Origin: JADJLQ01 sp964396995
Lineage (GTDB): Bacteria > Bacteroidota > Bacteroidia > Chitinophagales > Saprospiraceae
Assembly (NCBI GenBank): GCA_964396995.1
Contig: CAYNIG010000009.1
Coordinates: forward strand, 1 to 41,137
Length of the DNA: 41,137 bases
Direction: 5' to 3'
Below are positions 25,370-35,770 of the stretch, in pieces. The position numbers and the translations under genes were made by a program. Below the pieces are notes generated by a model, which was not told the origin of the DNA, ran no database searches, and saw only the letters and a program-made list of their open reading frames with translations. Position 1 is the stretch's first letter, and each line of letters starts with the position of its first letter.

Positions 25370-27814
25370 ATGAATATTTCACTTAATTGGCTCAAGGAAT
25401 ACTTACCACTGGATCTTAGTCCTGCAGAAATAGCAGAAACGCTTACCAATATAGGCCTGGCCGTAGATGGTATCGAAGAATATGAAAGTATTCCCGGTGG
25501 TTTGAAAGGTGTGGTGGTAGGCAAAGTGGTAGAGTGTATCAAACACCCCAATGCCGATAAACTATCACTTACTAAAGTCGATATAGGTACAGGCACTTTA
25601 CATCAGATAGTATGTGGTGCTCCCAATGTAGCCGCCGGTCAGACTGTCCTGGTAGCCACTATCGGCAGTATTCTGCATACATCTAAAGGAGAAAAACTGG
25701 AAATAAAAAAAGGGAAGATCAGGGGTGAAGTGTCAGAAGGTATGATCTGCGCCGGTGATGAGCTCAGCATTAATGATGATCATAGCGGAATCATTGTATT
25801 GGAAGATAAATGGGAGGCAGGTACAGCCGCTTCTGTAATATATCCTGTCTATACAGATACGATCTTTGAAGTGGACCTTACACCCAATAGATCTGATGCG
25901 ACTTGCCATGTAGGGGTGGCTAAAGACCTGGCAGCATATCTGACTGTTCATAAAGGTGAAAAATACAAATTCAAACATTCGATAGATGAAGATGTATTTA
26001 TAGATCAAAAAGATAAAACCATCCGGGTCAGGATAGAGGACACACTGGCCTGCCCACGTTATTCAGGTATCAGCATTACAGGAGTTACTATTTCACCATC
26101 CCCTCTTTGGTTACAACACAGATTAAAAGCTATTGGGGTTAAAAGTATTAATAATGTAGTCGATATTACCAACTATGTATTGCATGCCTACGGTCAACCG
26201 CTGCATGCTTTTGATTATGACAAAATAGGTAGTCATACTATTCGGGTAAAAAAACTTCCGGCGGGAACCAAATTTTTATGCCTGGACAATATAGAAAGAT
26301 CCTTGCACCAGGATGACCTGATGATTTGTAATGGAGATTCGGTGCCCATGTGCATTGGAGGTGTTTTTGGTGGCTTACATTCAGGTATATCGGAGAATAC
26401 TGAATCTATTTTCCTGGAAAGTGCTCATTTTAATGCGTCTTCCATTCGACGCACCAGTATGAGACATGTACTTCGAACCGATGCAGCTACCCGATTTGAA
26501 AAAGGGACAGATCCTGCTAATACCGTAAAAGCTTTAAAAATAGCCGCATCCATGATTGTGCAATTGGCGGGGGGCAGATTGGCATCCGAAATAGTGGATG
26601 AATATGCCGATCCAATAGTTCCGGTAGAATTATCAGTCTCCTTTGATCAAGTAAGAGCTGTGATAGGTCAGAAAATCAGTAATGACCATATCGTGGATGT
26701 ATTGAATGCGCTGGAGATGAATCCGCAACCCATGAATGAAAGCCTCGTAAAAGTAAAAGTACCTACCAACAAAGCCGATGTAAAAAGAGAAATAGATGTG
26801 ATAGAGGAGATCCTGCGGATACATGGATACAATACGGTACCCATGCCTTCAAAAATGGAAGTATCGTTTGGTGTATCCTCTGAATCCAGTAAAAAGCAAG
26901 CGGCAAAAGAAGATATAGCTCATCACCTCACTCATCTTGGATTCAGTGAAATGATGGGACTTTCATTGGTCGATTCACGTACCGTAAAACTTACCGGATA
27001 TGAAGGCAATGACCTGGTACATATAAATAATACGAGCAATGTGCATCTTGACATCATGCGCCCGGACCTGATACGCAGTGGTTTGCAATCTTTGCAATTC
27101 AATCAAAACCGACAGCAACTGGATCTCAAACTATTTGAATTTGGTAAAACCTATAGGTCATCAGAAGAAGCCTGGCCATTTAATGAGCATGAATACCTGG
27201 GCGTTTATATTACCGGAGCTATCACTCCAGAACATTGGCAATCAAAAGAAACTAAACAAGGGATTTTTTATTTAAAGGGGTTGGTTGATAATTTTTTCTC
27301 AGGATGGTCATTAAATAAAATAGCTGAATCCACTCTGGATCACGCTGATTTCGAATATGGATTCCAATTGAGTGCAAAGCAGGATGTGCTGGTCCGGTAT
27401 GGGAAACTAAATTCCAAATTGGCCAGGGATTTTGATCTGAGAGGAGAAGTATTTGTTGCCTTATTTGATTGGGAAAAGATCTGGTCATGGATTAAAACAA
27501 AACAGGTTACGGCTATCTCACTACCTTCTAAATTTCCAAGTGTGCGCAGGGATTTGGCCACAGTAGTAGAAAAATCGGTAAAATGGTCCGATATCACGGC
27601 TATATTGTCTTCCTCTAAAATACCTAATTTGATAAGTTACAATTTATTCGATGTATTTGAACATGAAGAGCGGGTGGGAAAGAATAAAAAATCATTGGCT
27701 ATCGGATTTGTATTTGAGAATGATCAGCAAACCCTTAAGGATAGCGATCTGGATAAATCTATGAAACTGATTCAGGAAAAACTGAAAGAAAAAGCAGGAG
27801 CTGTAATTCGATAA
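25370..27814 (+). CDS. pheT: Phenylalanine--tRNA ligase beta subunit
   Basis: 814-aa subunit of the (alpha-beta)2 phenylalanyl-tRNA synthetase. The N-terminus MNISLNWLKEYLPLDL is standard. A tRNA-binding OB-fold follows at ~40-155 (VVVGKVVECIKHPNADKLSL, GAPNVAAGQ). Next come the B3/B4 editing region and B5 (VDITNYVLHAYGQPLHAFDYD split as NNVVDITNYVLHAYGQPLHA, then RFEKGTDP) and the C-terminal anticodon-binding FDX-ACB domain (SKFPSVRRDLATVV). The length is normal. The alpha-subunit gene pheS is not adjacent, as is common in Bacteroidota. Confidence 0.95.
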   Translation: MNISLNWLKEYLPLDLSPAEIAETLTNIGLAVDGIEEYESIPGGLKGVVVGKVVECIKHPNADKLSLTKVDIGTGTLHQIVCGAPNVAAGQTVLVATIGSILHTSKGEKLEIKKGKIRGEVSEGMICAGDELSINDDHSGIIVLEDKWEAGTAASVIYPVYTDTIFEVDLTPNRSDATCHVGVAKDLAAYLTVHKGEKYKFKHSIDEDVFIDQKDKTIRVRIEDTLACPRYSGISITGVTISPSPLWLQHRLKAIGVKSINNVVDITNYVLHAYGQPLHAFDYDKIGSHTIRVKKLPAGTKFLCLDNIERSLHQDDLMICNGDSVPMCIGGVFGGLHSGISENTESIFLESAHFNASSIRRTSMRHVLRTDAATRFEKGTDPANTVKALKIAASMIVQLAGGRLASEIVDEYADPIVPVELSVSFDQVRAVIGQKISNDHIVDVLNALEMNPQPMNESLVKVKVPTNKADVKREIDVIEEILRIHGYNTVPMPSKMEVSFGVSSESSKKQAAKEDIAHHLTHLGFSEMMGLSLVDSRTVKLTGYEGNDLVHINNTSNVHLDIMRPDLIRSGLQSLQFNQNRQQLDLKLFEFGKTYRSSEEAWPFNEHEYLGVYITGAITPEHWQSKETKQGIFYLKGLVDNFFSGWSLNKIAESTLDHADFEYGFQLSAKQDVLVRYGKLNSKLARDFDLRGEVFVALFDWEKIWSWIKTKQVTAISLPSKFPSVRRDLATVVEKSVKWSDITAILSSSKIPNLISYNLFDVFEHEERVGKNKKSLAIGFVFENDQQTLKDSDLDKSMKLIQEKLKEKAGAVIR

Positions 27815-28028
27815 ACAGAGGTCTTTTACAGCCTGCCTGCAGCGAGGTCCGGCTAAAAGGGTCCTGCCAAAAAAACACTAATTCTGATTCCCAATTTGCT
27901 GGTCATGATTGCTGGTCATTAGGTAAAGCAGGTTAAAATCGGGTTAAACCTCGCCCAGGTGACGAATTCGCCATTGCCATTTCGTTGGTAAAAGTGAATT
28001 AAATCAACTATTATTGTACTTGCTAATA

Positions 28029-28676
28029 ATGCTGAAAAGTTTTCTGATCATATTTGTATTTTCTGTATCTATAACTTTTGTATTCTCGCAATCGTTTATC
28101 GACAGCAACCTGGTGCAGTTCAGCGGTATGATTGTTACCGATCAGCGCAATGAGCCACTGCCAATACCCTATGCGCACGTAGGTGTAGAGAATACGAGAC
28201 GAGGCACGTATGCTGATCGAAATGGCTTCTTTTCTTTGGTAGTACAAAAAGGCGAAAACCTGGTATTCTCGGCTGTAGGCTTTAAAAAAGCACATTACAC
28301 TGTACCTGCAGACCTGCCTGATAATCGCTATTCTGTATTTCAGATCATGTATTCAGATACACTTTCACTTCCCGAAACAGTGATCTATCCCTGGCCCAGC
28401 AGAGAAAATTTTAAGCAGGAATTTTTGGCTCTCGATGTTTCGGATAAATTAAGAGAAATTGCTGCAAAAAACCTCGCCGATAACGCCATGGCTAATCTTC
28501 GAAATTCTTTGCCCAGAGACGGCCGTGAGACATTCAGTACTTATCAGCAGCAAGTAGTTCAAAACTATTATTATGCAGGCCAGTACCGTCCAATAAATTT
28601 ATTTAATGTGGTAGCCTGGAAGAAGTTCTTCGATGCATGGAAAGAAGGAAAGTTCAAAAAGAAAAAAGATAAATAA
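28029..28676 (+). CDS. Exported protein with carboxypeptidase-like regulatory domain
   Basis: 215-aa exported protein. The ATG at 28029 starts a signal peptide (MLKSFLIIFVFSVSITFVFSQ); an upstream TTG in frame at 28014 is less likely. Residues ~30-100 are a CarboxypepD_reg-like beta-sandwich (FSGMIVTDQRNEPLPIPYAH, NTRRGTYADRNGFFSLVVQKG, VFSAVGFKKA), as found at the N-terminus of TonB-dependent receptors and alone in Bacteroidota envelope proteins. The C-terminal half is helical and ends in a Lys-rich tail. The function is unknown. A direct repeat TTGCTGGTCAT occurs twice in the upstream spacer (27896-27930). Confidence 0.75.
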   Translation: MLKSFLIIFVFSVSITFVFSQSFIDSNLVQFSGMIVTDQRNEPLPIPYAHVGVENTRRGTYADRNGFFSLVVQKGENLVFSAVGFKKAHYTVPADLPDNRYSVFQIMYSDTLSLPETVIYPWPSRENFKQEFLALDVSDKLREIAAKNLADNAMANLRNSLPRDGRETFSTYQQQVVQNYYYAGQYRPINLFNVVAWKKFFDAWKEGKFKKKKDK

Positions 28677-28946
28677 GATCCGGTTTTAAACTTTTTCAAG
28701 CAGATTAAGCTTTTTAGGTCCTAAGCGATGCTAAGGGCATAGGTTAACATCAATACGGAGACTATTAACAGCACCATTTTAATCCATCTCAGATCTTGTA
28801 AATAAAGGTATTTCATGTTGCAAAGATAAGGGCAAAACCATAGCCATACCACATAAAATATTGAATTAATATGTTAATTTCAAATTAACAGAATAAAATA
28901 ACGAAATTAATAATATAGGGTAATTATTATATGGAACGTTTAAGCG

Positions 28947-29309
28947 CTAGTTCCAAATAATCAAACTTAATATAGCTATCATGGCAGGTACAGCCTGGAT
29001 ATACAATATTTTTTTGCTCGCAGTTGCTGCACCGTACAAGCCGGCGATAAGCACACAAATCAAAAAGAACATGGCCACATTGGTATGCCATTCCTGGTCT
29101 TTTATAAATAATGACCAGATCAGACCGGCTGCTAAAAATCCATTGTATAAGCCCTGGTTTGCAGCTAAAGTCCGGGTTGGCTTAAACAGGTCATCGGGCA
29201 TGGCACCCTTAAATGCCTTTTTACCAGCCGTTTCCCATGCAAACATTTCCAGATACAATATATAAATATGCAATATGGCAATGAGGGAAATCAGAATGTT
29301 TGCAATCAT
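28947..29309 (-). CDS. DUF1304-family small membrane protein
   Basis: 120-aa inner-membrane protein with four hydrophobic segments, of the DUF1304 family: ILHIYILYLEMFAWETAGKK at the start, then LAANQGLYNGFLAAGLIWSL with the conserved NQGLYNGFLA motif, and GLYGAATASKKILYIQAVPA. The length is standard. The ATG at 29309 gives the family N-terminus; the frame reaches back to 29471 without family sequence. The function is unknown. It is divergent from the helicase gene. The 270-base stretch 28677-28946 holds no gene I can support. Confidence 0.85.
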   Translation of the reverse strand: MIANILISLIAILHIYILYLEMFAWETAGKKAFKGAMPDDLFKPTRTLAANQGLYNGFLAAGLIWSLFIKDQEWHTNVAMFFLICVLIAGLYGAATASKKILYIQAVPAMIAILSLIIWN

Positions 29310-29487
29310 GATTGTTGATTTGTTATAAAGATAAAAATAAATCCGGTATAGCCATACTGGGATTGATTCATGGTTTTCCCTCTGATGGATAAAGGAAATT
29401 GTAAATCCGGTTAAGTTTTTATTACGGATGCAAACGGCTACAAACGACACTAATTGATTAATCACCTGCACTCCATCCTGATATTTC

Positions 29488-29495
29488 TATTTTTG
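29488..29495 (+). promoter_or_regulatory. Candidate -7 box for the PIF1-like helicase gene
   Basis: TATTTTTG matches TAnnTTTG, 20 bases before the ATG at 29515. Confidence 0.35.
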
Positions 29496-29514
29496 CCATT
29501 GAATTTTTGACATC

Positions 29515-31974
29515 ATGCAAGTACAAAACACCAATCTCGACCTCGCCCACCAGTATATAGAATATACCAATAAAAATGTTTTTCTTACTGGCAAAGCCGG
29601 TACAGGTAAGACCACTTTTCTAAAGAATCTGAAAAAAAATTCATCCAAAAGAATAGCAGTGGTGGCTCCTACAGGGGTTGCGGCAATCAATGCCGGCGGA
29701 GTTACTATGCACTCCATGTTTCAATTGTCTTTTGCTCCATTTATTCCCGGGCAACCTGATAGAAATGAACAATATAGATTTAATAAAGACAAAATCCGTA
29801 CGTTACAAGGGCTCGATCTCCTGGTAATTGATGAAATAAGTATGGTACGGGCTGATGTACTGGATGCTATAGACGCTGTATTACGTAAATACAGAAACAG
29901 GTTTAAACCTTTCGGCGGACTTCAATTATTGATGATAGGTGACCTTCACCAGCTGGCTCCGGTAGCCAAAGAAGAGGAATGGCAGATGCTGAAAGAACAG
30001 TATCAGAGTATGTATTTTTTTGATAGCCATGCATTGAAACAAAGCAATTTTGTCACCATAGAACTCACCCATATTTACAGGCAAAATGATGAAGTATTTA
30101 TTTCATTGTTAAATAAAGTGCGCAATCGTGTGTTGGATACAGAAAGTGTAACATTACTCAATTCAAGGTACCAACCCAATCTGAGTCCCGAACAATCGAA
30201 AGGATATATCCACCTCACTACTCATAATTATGCTGCTCAGGCAATAAACAAATCAAGAATTGATGCCCTCAAAGGCAAATCCTACTGGTTTAAAGCTGAG
30301 ATCACTGGTGAATTTCCGGAACAGTCTTTTCCCAATGAATTTAATCTTGAACTCAAAACAGGTGCGCAAATAATGTTTGTGAGGAATGATGTCAAAGACA
30401 GGTTGTATTTTAATGGGAAACTGGGCGTGATCACCGCTATACTGGAAGAAGAAAAAATAATCAAAATAAAATGCGAAGGAGAATCCAGGGAAATACAGGT
30501 AGGAATAGCCAGTTGGGACAATATTAAATACGAATTGAATGCCAATAAAGAAATCACTGAGCAGGTGATTGGGCAATTCAATCAATTTCCCATAAAACCT
30601 GCCTGGGCTATTACCATACACAAAAGCCAGGGACTTACTTTTGATCGCGCTATTATCGATGCGCAGGCTTCATTTGCGCATGGTCAGGTATATGTAGCAC
30701 TGAGCCGATGTAAGACATTAGAAGGTCTGATCTTGAGTAGCCAGATACAAATGTCCAGTATCAAATCAGATCACACCATCACCAACTTTCATGAGGTGGC
30801 CAAACAGTTTGAATTGAACGAGGAGGGTTTAATCAATGCCAAAAAACAATCACAAGCAGAATGGATACAGGAAATATTTGATTACAAATCTGCCGGCAGA
30901 GCATTGAATAAATTATTGCATGCGATAGAATCAGATCAGACCAAACTGAGAGAGGGTATTCGAATCAAATTCATCGAATTATCGGATAAATTTAATCTGG
31001 AGATCGAGGCAGTGGCTACTAAATTCGCCAACCAACAATTGCCCGTTTACTTTGCAGACGGAGAATTACCAGAACACAATACGGCCTTGCAGGAGCGAAT
31101 AAAAAAATCATCTGTGTATTTTGCTGACAAATTAAAAAACGCTGTGCTCAACCCCCTAAAGGCTCTGGACCTGGAATCCGATAATAAAGAACTTTCGAAA
31201 TCACTTCAACAGATTAAGCAAAACTGCATCAGGCTGGTATTTGAGAAAATCAATATAATGGAATCCATGATAGAAAATGGATTTGATCCTGTGAAATACA
31301 TCAAGGTAAAGGCCAATGCATTAATCGACTTTGAAAACGAACTCAAAGAAAAGAAGAAAAAGCCGGTAAAAACAGCGGTTGCTTACGAGAGCCTGGATGA
31401 AAATAGAAACCTATATGATCAGATCAAAGAATGGAGAGATCATGAAGCGGAGAGACAAGGCCTTAACCGATATCAGATTATCCCACAAAAAACCATACAA
31501 GAATTGACTGAAAAACTTCCTGCCGATCTTGCTTCATTGACTAAAATACATGGCCTGGGAGAAGTACGTATTGAACAATACGGAAAGGTGATTCTGAAGA
31601 TAATTCAGGAATATTGTGAAAAAAATGACCTTAAAACTAAACAAGTTGAATGGGAAAATGAGCCGGTCAAAGAAAAATTAGCTAAAGGAGAAACGTATAA
31701 GTTAAGCCTGGACCTATTTAAAAAAGGAATGTCGATGATTGAAATAGCACAAAGCAGGGGGGTTACACTCTCTACTATTGAAAATCATATGGCCTCATTT
31801 GTAAAAACTGGGACAATAGATGTAAGCAAGCTGGTACCGGAAGATAAACTCCTACCGCTCCAAAAACACATCATGAATCATCCCGATCACCGATCAAAAG
31901 AAATAAAAGAGGCTATGGGTGATGAGTACAGCTATGGTGAAATAAAACTGGTAATGGCGTCATTAGGTAAGTAA
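29515..31974 (+). CDS. PIF1-like superfamily 1 helicase with C-terminal HRDC and helix-turn-helix domains
   Basis: 819-aa DNA helicase of the PIF1/RecD2 type. Walker A is GKAGTGKTT (26-34), motif Ia APTGVAAINAGG, Walker B LLVIDEIS (D106, E107), and Q-rich GDLHQLAPV. Near residue 365 the WAITIHKSQGLTFD motif and then VYVALSRCKTLEGL (motif VI) complete the core. The C-terminal ~180 residues contain an HRDC-like domain (YDQIKEWRDHEAERQGL, IHGLGEVRIEQYG) and a winged/HTH segment (MIEIAQSRGVTLSTIENHM) like that of RecQ-associated HTH_40. It probably unwinds or remodels DNA structures in replication or repair. This architecture recurs in Bacteroidota. Confidence 0.88.
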   Translation: MQVQNTNLDLAHQYIEYTNKNVFLTGKAGTGKTTFLKNLKKNSSKRIAVVAPTGVAAINAGGVTMHSMFQLSFAPFIPGQPDRNEQYRFNKDKIRTLQGLDLLVIDEISMVRADVLDAIDAVLRKYRNRFKPFGGLQLLMIGDLHQLAPVAKEEEWQMLKEQYQSMYFFDSHALKQSNFVTIELTHIYRQNDEVFISLLNKVRNRVLDTESVTLLNSRYQPNLSPEQSKGYIHLTTHNYAAQAINKSRIDALKGKSYWFKAEITGEFPEQSFPNEFNLELKTGAQIMFVRNDVKDRLYFNGKLGVITAILEEEKIIKIKCEGESREIQVGIASWDNIKYELNANKEITEQVIGQFNQFPIKPAWAITIHKSQGLTFDRAIIDAQASFAHGQVYVALSRCKTLEGLILSSQIQMSSIKSDHTITNFHEVAKQFELNEEGLINAKKQSQAEWIQEIFDYKSAGRALNKLLHAIESDQTKLREGIRIKFIELSDKFNLEIEAVATKFANQQLPVYFADGELPEHNTALQERIKKSSVYFADKLKNAVLNPLKALDLESDNKELSKSLQQIKQNCIRLVFEKINIMESMIENGFDPVKYIKVKANALIDFENELKEKKKKPVKTAVAYESLDENRNLYDQIKEWRDHEAERQGLNRYQIIPQKTIQELTEKLPADLASLTKIHGLGEVRIEQYGKVILKIIQEYCEKNDLKTKQVEWENEPVKEKLAKGETYKLSLDLFKKGMSMIEIAQSRGVTLSTIENHMASFVKTGTIDVSKLVPEDKLLPLQKHIMNHPDHRSKEIKEAMGDEYSYGEIKLVMASLGK

Positions 31975-32209
31975 CCTATCAATAAGGGCAAACAAAAGGG
32001 AAATTGGTGTTTTGACATGCGTGAGTTAGCTTTTGACTTCCGGTGCCCGGACATGCTTATTTGGATTGATTCAGCTTATTATATTTCCTAAACAAAAGAA
32101 CAGATATAATTTTAAATGGTACTCTCCTGGTAATCGAAACATTTCTAAATGATCCTTATCTTTCGAATATAGCTCGATATACCTTTCAGATGACCTTAAA
32201 AAAAATAAA

Positions 32210-34498
32210 ATGAATAGATTTTTTCTTTTGGCTTTTACGATTTGCATTGCAATATCTACCATCGCACAGCCCAACACAAACCACGATCTGAAATTTTTAT
32301 CGCTTGCTGAAAGCTGGGATGAGGGTATGCCTTTGGGCAATGGCATGATAGGCGCATTGATCTGGCAGAAAGGAGAGAAATTGAGATTTTCACTCGATAG
32401 AGCCGACCTTTGGGACCTTCGCCCAATGAAGGGACTGCATCGCAAAGAGTTTAGTTATGATTGGGTAGGGGAGCAAGTACGAAAAAAAGAGTATAAAATC
32501 GTGCAGGAATATTTTGATGCACCCTATGATCGGGAACCAGGCCCCACTAAAATACCCGGTGCAGCATTGGAGTTTGAGATTAAAAATTTAGGAATTCTGG
32601 AATCCACTCATCTTTTATTAAATGATGCTGTATGCGAAGTGAGATGGGCTAATGGAACCACCCTGAAAACATTTGTTCATGCTACAAAACCCATAGGCTG
32701 GTTTCGATTTGAAAATATAACAGATAGTATTACTCCGGAATTGATAGCACCTAAATATCAAGGCGAAATAAAAATAACTGGTGATCCCGTAGGTGGTGAT
32801 GATCTCTCCAGGCTTGGATATAAACAAGGATTGATCGCAAAGGAAAAAAATTCAATCTCCTATACTCAGCACGGATGGGGAGGATTTTCTTATACGGTCT
32901 CGGTACGATGGAAAAAGTCAGGTGTTTCTTCTATAGAAGGGAATTGGAGTATTTCTGCAATTCATCCCGGGAAAGCTAAATCTACCGATGCCAAATTGAT
33001 CACCGCACTGGCATTAAAAGAAGGATATCAAGAGAATGAATACTCTCATAAAAATTGGTGGCGAATCTTTTGGAATAAATCAGCTATCCAAATTCCGGAT
33101 TCAGTTTTGGAAAAACAATGGTACCTGGAACAATATAAATTTGGATCGGCATCACGAAGAGGTGCGCCACCTATCTCATTGCAATCTGTATGGACTGCGG
33201 ATAATGGACGAATACCGCCATGGAAAGGCGATTACCATCACGACCTCAATACCCAACTGAGTTATTGGCCGGCCTATTCGGGAAATCATTTGGAGGAAGG
33301 TTTAGCTTATTTGGATCACCTCGATCAAAACAAAGCGAATTACAAAAGATATACCAGGCTTTATTTTAATAAACCGGGGCTTGCCGTACCGGGAGTAAGC
33401 ACCCTGGATGGTACTGAAATGGGAGGATGGATTCAATATTCTTTATCACCTACGGTGTCTGCCTGGCTCGCACATCATTATTATTTACACTGGCGCTATA
33501 GTATGGATAGATTTTTTTTGAAAACCAGGGCTTATCCCTGGATAAAAGAAACGGCCGAATTTATAAAAAGCATTACTATAAAAGACGATGCAGGATTCCG
33601 CAAATTGCCCATAAGTTCAAGTCCGGAAATAAATGACAATCATCTGAATGCCTGGTTTCATGAAAATACAAACTATGATCTTGCACTGATGAGATTCTGT
33701 GTAAAAATGGCAGCAGAATTAGCTGATGAACTGGGAATGGTATCACAGTCTGAACAATGGGAATCCATGGCTCGTGAATTCCGAGATGTTGTACTTACCC
33801 CAAATGATGAATTAATGTTTGCTCCTGGCTTAGCTTATGAAACATCGCACCGGCATTTTTCTCATGCGGTAGCAATACATCCACTGGGATTGATCCAATG
33901 GGAACAAGGGGAAAAAGCACAAAGGATCATAAAGAATACCCTGGATCAAATGGATAGGGTAGGTCCCGATTGGTGGTGTGGTTACTCTTATGCATGGATG
34001 GCAAGTATGAAAGCAAGGGCAAAAGATGGAATAGGAGCACAAAGGGCATTGGATATTTTTTCAAAAGCATTTTGCCTGAAAAACAGTTTTCATGTAAATG
34101 GGGATCAGACTAAATCAGGATATTCCAGGTTTACGTACAGGCCTTTTACCTTAGAAGGTAATTTTGCATTTGCGGCCGGATTGCAGGAGATGTTATTGCA
34201 GAGCTATGCAGGATTCATTGAAATAATGCCGGCTATTCCAACAGACTGGAAAGATGTTTCATTTACTAATTTGAGATCAGAAGGGGCCTTTCTGATCAGT
34301 GCGAGAAAAGCGGGCGGACAAATGAATGAAGTAAAAATAGTTTCCGAAAAAGGAGGTCAAGCCAGGTTAAAATTACCATTTAAAACATGGCTGATTACTA
34401 GTCAAATAAAAGCAGAAGTGGTAAAGACAGAAAATGGATTTATTATTTTCAACACCCAGCCCGGCGGAGTGCTGGTACTGAAAAATGGCTTTGAATGA
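32210..34498 (+). CDS. Glycoside hydrolase family 95-like protein (alpha-L-fucosidase/galactosidase type)
   Basis: 762-aa exported protein with a signal peptide (1-~20, ending STIAQ). The N-terminal domain has the GH95 opening AESWDEGMPLGNGMIGALIW and LRFSLDRADLWDLRP. The barrel shows SLQSVWTADNGRIPPWKGDY, then HHDLNTQLSYWPAYSGNHLEE, matching the GH95 substrate region. In characterised GH95 fucosidases two Asn residues form an N-x-N pair at this site; here it reads D-L-N, so the specificity may differ. The family acts on alpha-L-fucose or alpha-L-galactose linkages. It stands alone, with no SusC/SusD pair. Confidence 0.78.
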   Translation: MNRFFLLAFTICIAISTIAQPNTNHDLKFLSLAESWDEGMPLGNGMIGALIWQKGEKLRFSLDRADLWDLRPMKGLHRKEFSYDWVGEQVRKKEYKIVQEYFDAPYDREPGPTKIPGAALEFEIKNLGILESTHLLLNDAVCEVRWANGTTLKTFVHATKPIGWFRFENITDSITPELIAPKYQGEIKITGDPVGGDDLSRLGYKQGLIAKEKNSISYTQHGWGGFSYTVSVRWKKSGVSSIEGNWSISAIHPGKAKSTDAKLITALALKEGYQENEYSHKNWWRIFWNKSAIQIPDSVLEKQWYLEQYKFGSASRRGAPPISLQSVWTADNGRIPPWKGDYHHDLNTQLSYWPAYSGNHLEEGLAYLDHLDQNKANYKRYTRLYFNKPGLAVPGVSTLDGTEMGGWIQYSLSPTVSAWLAHHYYLHWRYSMDRFFLKTRAYPWIKETAEFIKSITIKDDAGFRKLPISSSPEINDNHLNAWFHENTNYDLALMRFCVKMAAELADELGMVSQSEQWESMAREFRDVVLTPNDELMFAPGLAYETSHRHFSHAVAIHPLGLIQWEQGEKAQRIIKNTLDQMDRVGPDWWCGYSYAWMASMKARAKDGIGAQRALDIFSKAFCLKNSFHVNGDQTKSGYSRFTYRPFTLEGNFAFAAGLQEMLLQSYAGFIEIMPAIPTDWKDVSFTNLRSEGAFLISARKAGGQMNEVKIVSEKGGQARLKLPFKTWLITSQIKAEVVKTENGFIIFNTQPGGVLVLKNGFE

Positions 34499-34591
34499 AA
34501 TCATTGCCTGATAGGTAGTACTGTGGGGTTTATATCAAAACTTTAAAATTTTTATGGTTTATCTATGATGACCAAAAATCGCAGTATTGAT

Positions 34592-35584
34592 TTATTTTTC
34601 TTCCAATAACAATTCTATAGGTAAATGATCACTGAAACCACTTGGATTAAAAGTGGCCTCTTCCGAGGGTCTTGAAAACCGTACCGGAGTGTTATAGTCT
34701 CCTTTGGTCAGCCCCGGAAACTGTAATATCTTACTCGCAATAAACTGAAATGGGTAATTGGCAGAATCTACGGTAAGAGATTTGGAAACAATAAACTGGT
34801 CTAATATATTTATTTCATTGCCGTATACATGAGTCCCCAGTTTTCCATCCAAAAATGGAAACATAGTATTGAACAACACCGGCGATCTTGCGTTTTTGAC
34901 TCTTTCCAGGTTGGATGTACTACTCAGGTAATCGGTGATCGACCGATCATAAGGCTGATCATTAAAATCACCCATGATTACAATGGGTGGATGGTCATCA
35001 TTTCGTTCTTCTTTTTTTATTTCATAGATACGGGATACCCAATAAGACAGTATTTCGGCTACCATGATGCGATAAGGTTCCGATTCGAATTTTCCAGCCA
35101 GCCTAGACGGCCAGTGATTACCGATCAGGATCAGCTCGTTGCCGTCTGCTTTTGTGGTAAGATTTACCTGGAATAGGTCACGGGTAGCAGCTCTTTTCAT
35201 GATTTCCAACGAAAATACATGACCATCATCCGTATACAAATCAGCATCGTAAATTATTGCAATATCTATTCCACGCTGATCTTTAGTGTCTTTATGCAAT
35301 ACTTTATAGTTCCGCCCGATTTCAGCACCTACTTTATCCATCAGTTTTTGGACTACAAACTCATTTTCTATTTCACAAACCCCCATGATATCCGGACCGT
35401 GACCGTTTTTCATTTGTTTTATGATGCTGCACAGATTATGAATTTTTTGATCCAATACATCTTCATTCCAACCTTTGAGTTCGTTTTTAATTGTTTTTTG
35501 AAACCATTCCGGCCTTCGGGGTGAATCTAAAATATCGAATAGATTTTCGAGATTCCACCAGTAAATATGATGCGCAGTTGCCAT
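34592..35584 (-). CDS. Endonuclease/exonuclease/phosphatase-family hydrolase
   Basis: 330-aa protein of the EEP fold. The catalytic motifs are visible: NLENLFDILDSP (metal-binding Asn), MGVCEIENEFVVQ (Glu), LIGNHWPSR (His/Asn), IVIMGDFNDQPYD (Asp and Asn) and the final SGFSDHLPIELL (Asp-His). No signal peptide is seen, so it is probably cytoplasmic. EEP proteins cut DNA, RNA or phosphoesters; the substrate cannot be deduced. It is convergent with the GH95-like gene. Confidence 0.88.
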   Translation of the reverse strand: MATAHHIYWWNLENLFDILDSPRRPEWFQKTIKNELKGWNEDVLDQKIHNLCSIIKQMKNGHGPDIMGVCEIENEFVVQKLMDKVGAEIGRNYKVLHKDTKDQRGIDIAIIYDADLYTDDGHVFSLEIMKRAATRDLFQVNLTTKADGNELILIGNHWPSRLAGKFESEPYRIMVAEILSYWVSRIYEIKKEERNDDHPPIVIMGDFNDQPYDRSITDYLSSTSNLERVKNARSPVLFNTMFPFLDGKLGTHVYGNEINILDQFIVSKSLTVDSANYPFQFIASKILQFPGLTKGDYNTPVRFSRPSEEATFNPSGFSDHLPIELLLEEK

Positions 35585-35770
35585 ACAGAACTTAAAGTTA
35601 TATACTAAAAGTGTAATAGATTATATAAATGTCGGTATTTATCCCATCATACATTTTCATAGGTAGTGGGTGCTTATTCTTGAAAAGAGATGGGGTAAGG
35701 GAATTACTTTATGTCAAATAGGTTTATTTTTCTTCGCCCAAGCCATTCACACCACAGGAAAGGAAGTCGA

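Noticed and set aside
27896..27930. Direct repeat TTGCTGGTCAT x2 as an attachment site
   Set aside because: Two close copies with no integrase or tRNA nearby; more likely a chance or slippage repeat.
28721..28817. Small membrane peptide on the minus strand (hydrophobic LLIVSVLMLTYALSIA)
   Set aside because: The ATG at 28817 is in a different frame from the hydrophobic stretch and hits a stop after 12 codons; in the right frame only an 18-codon ORF with an internal start remains.
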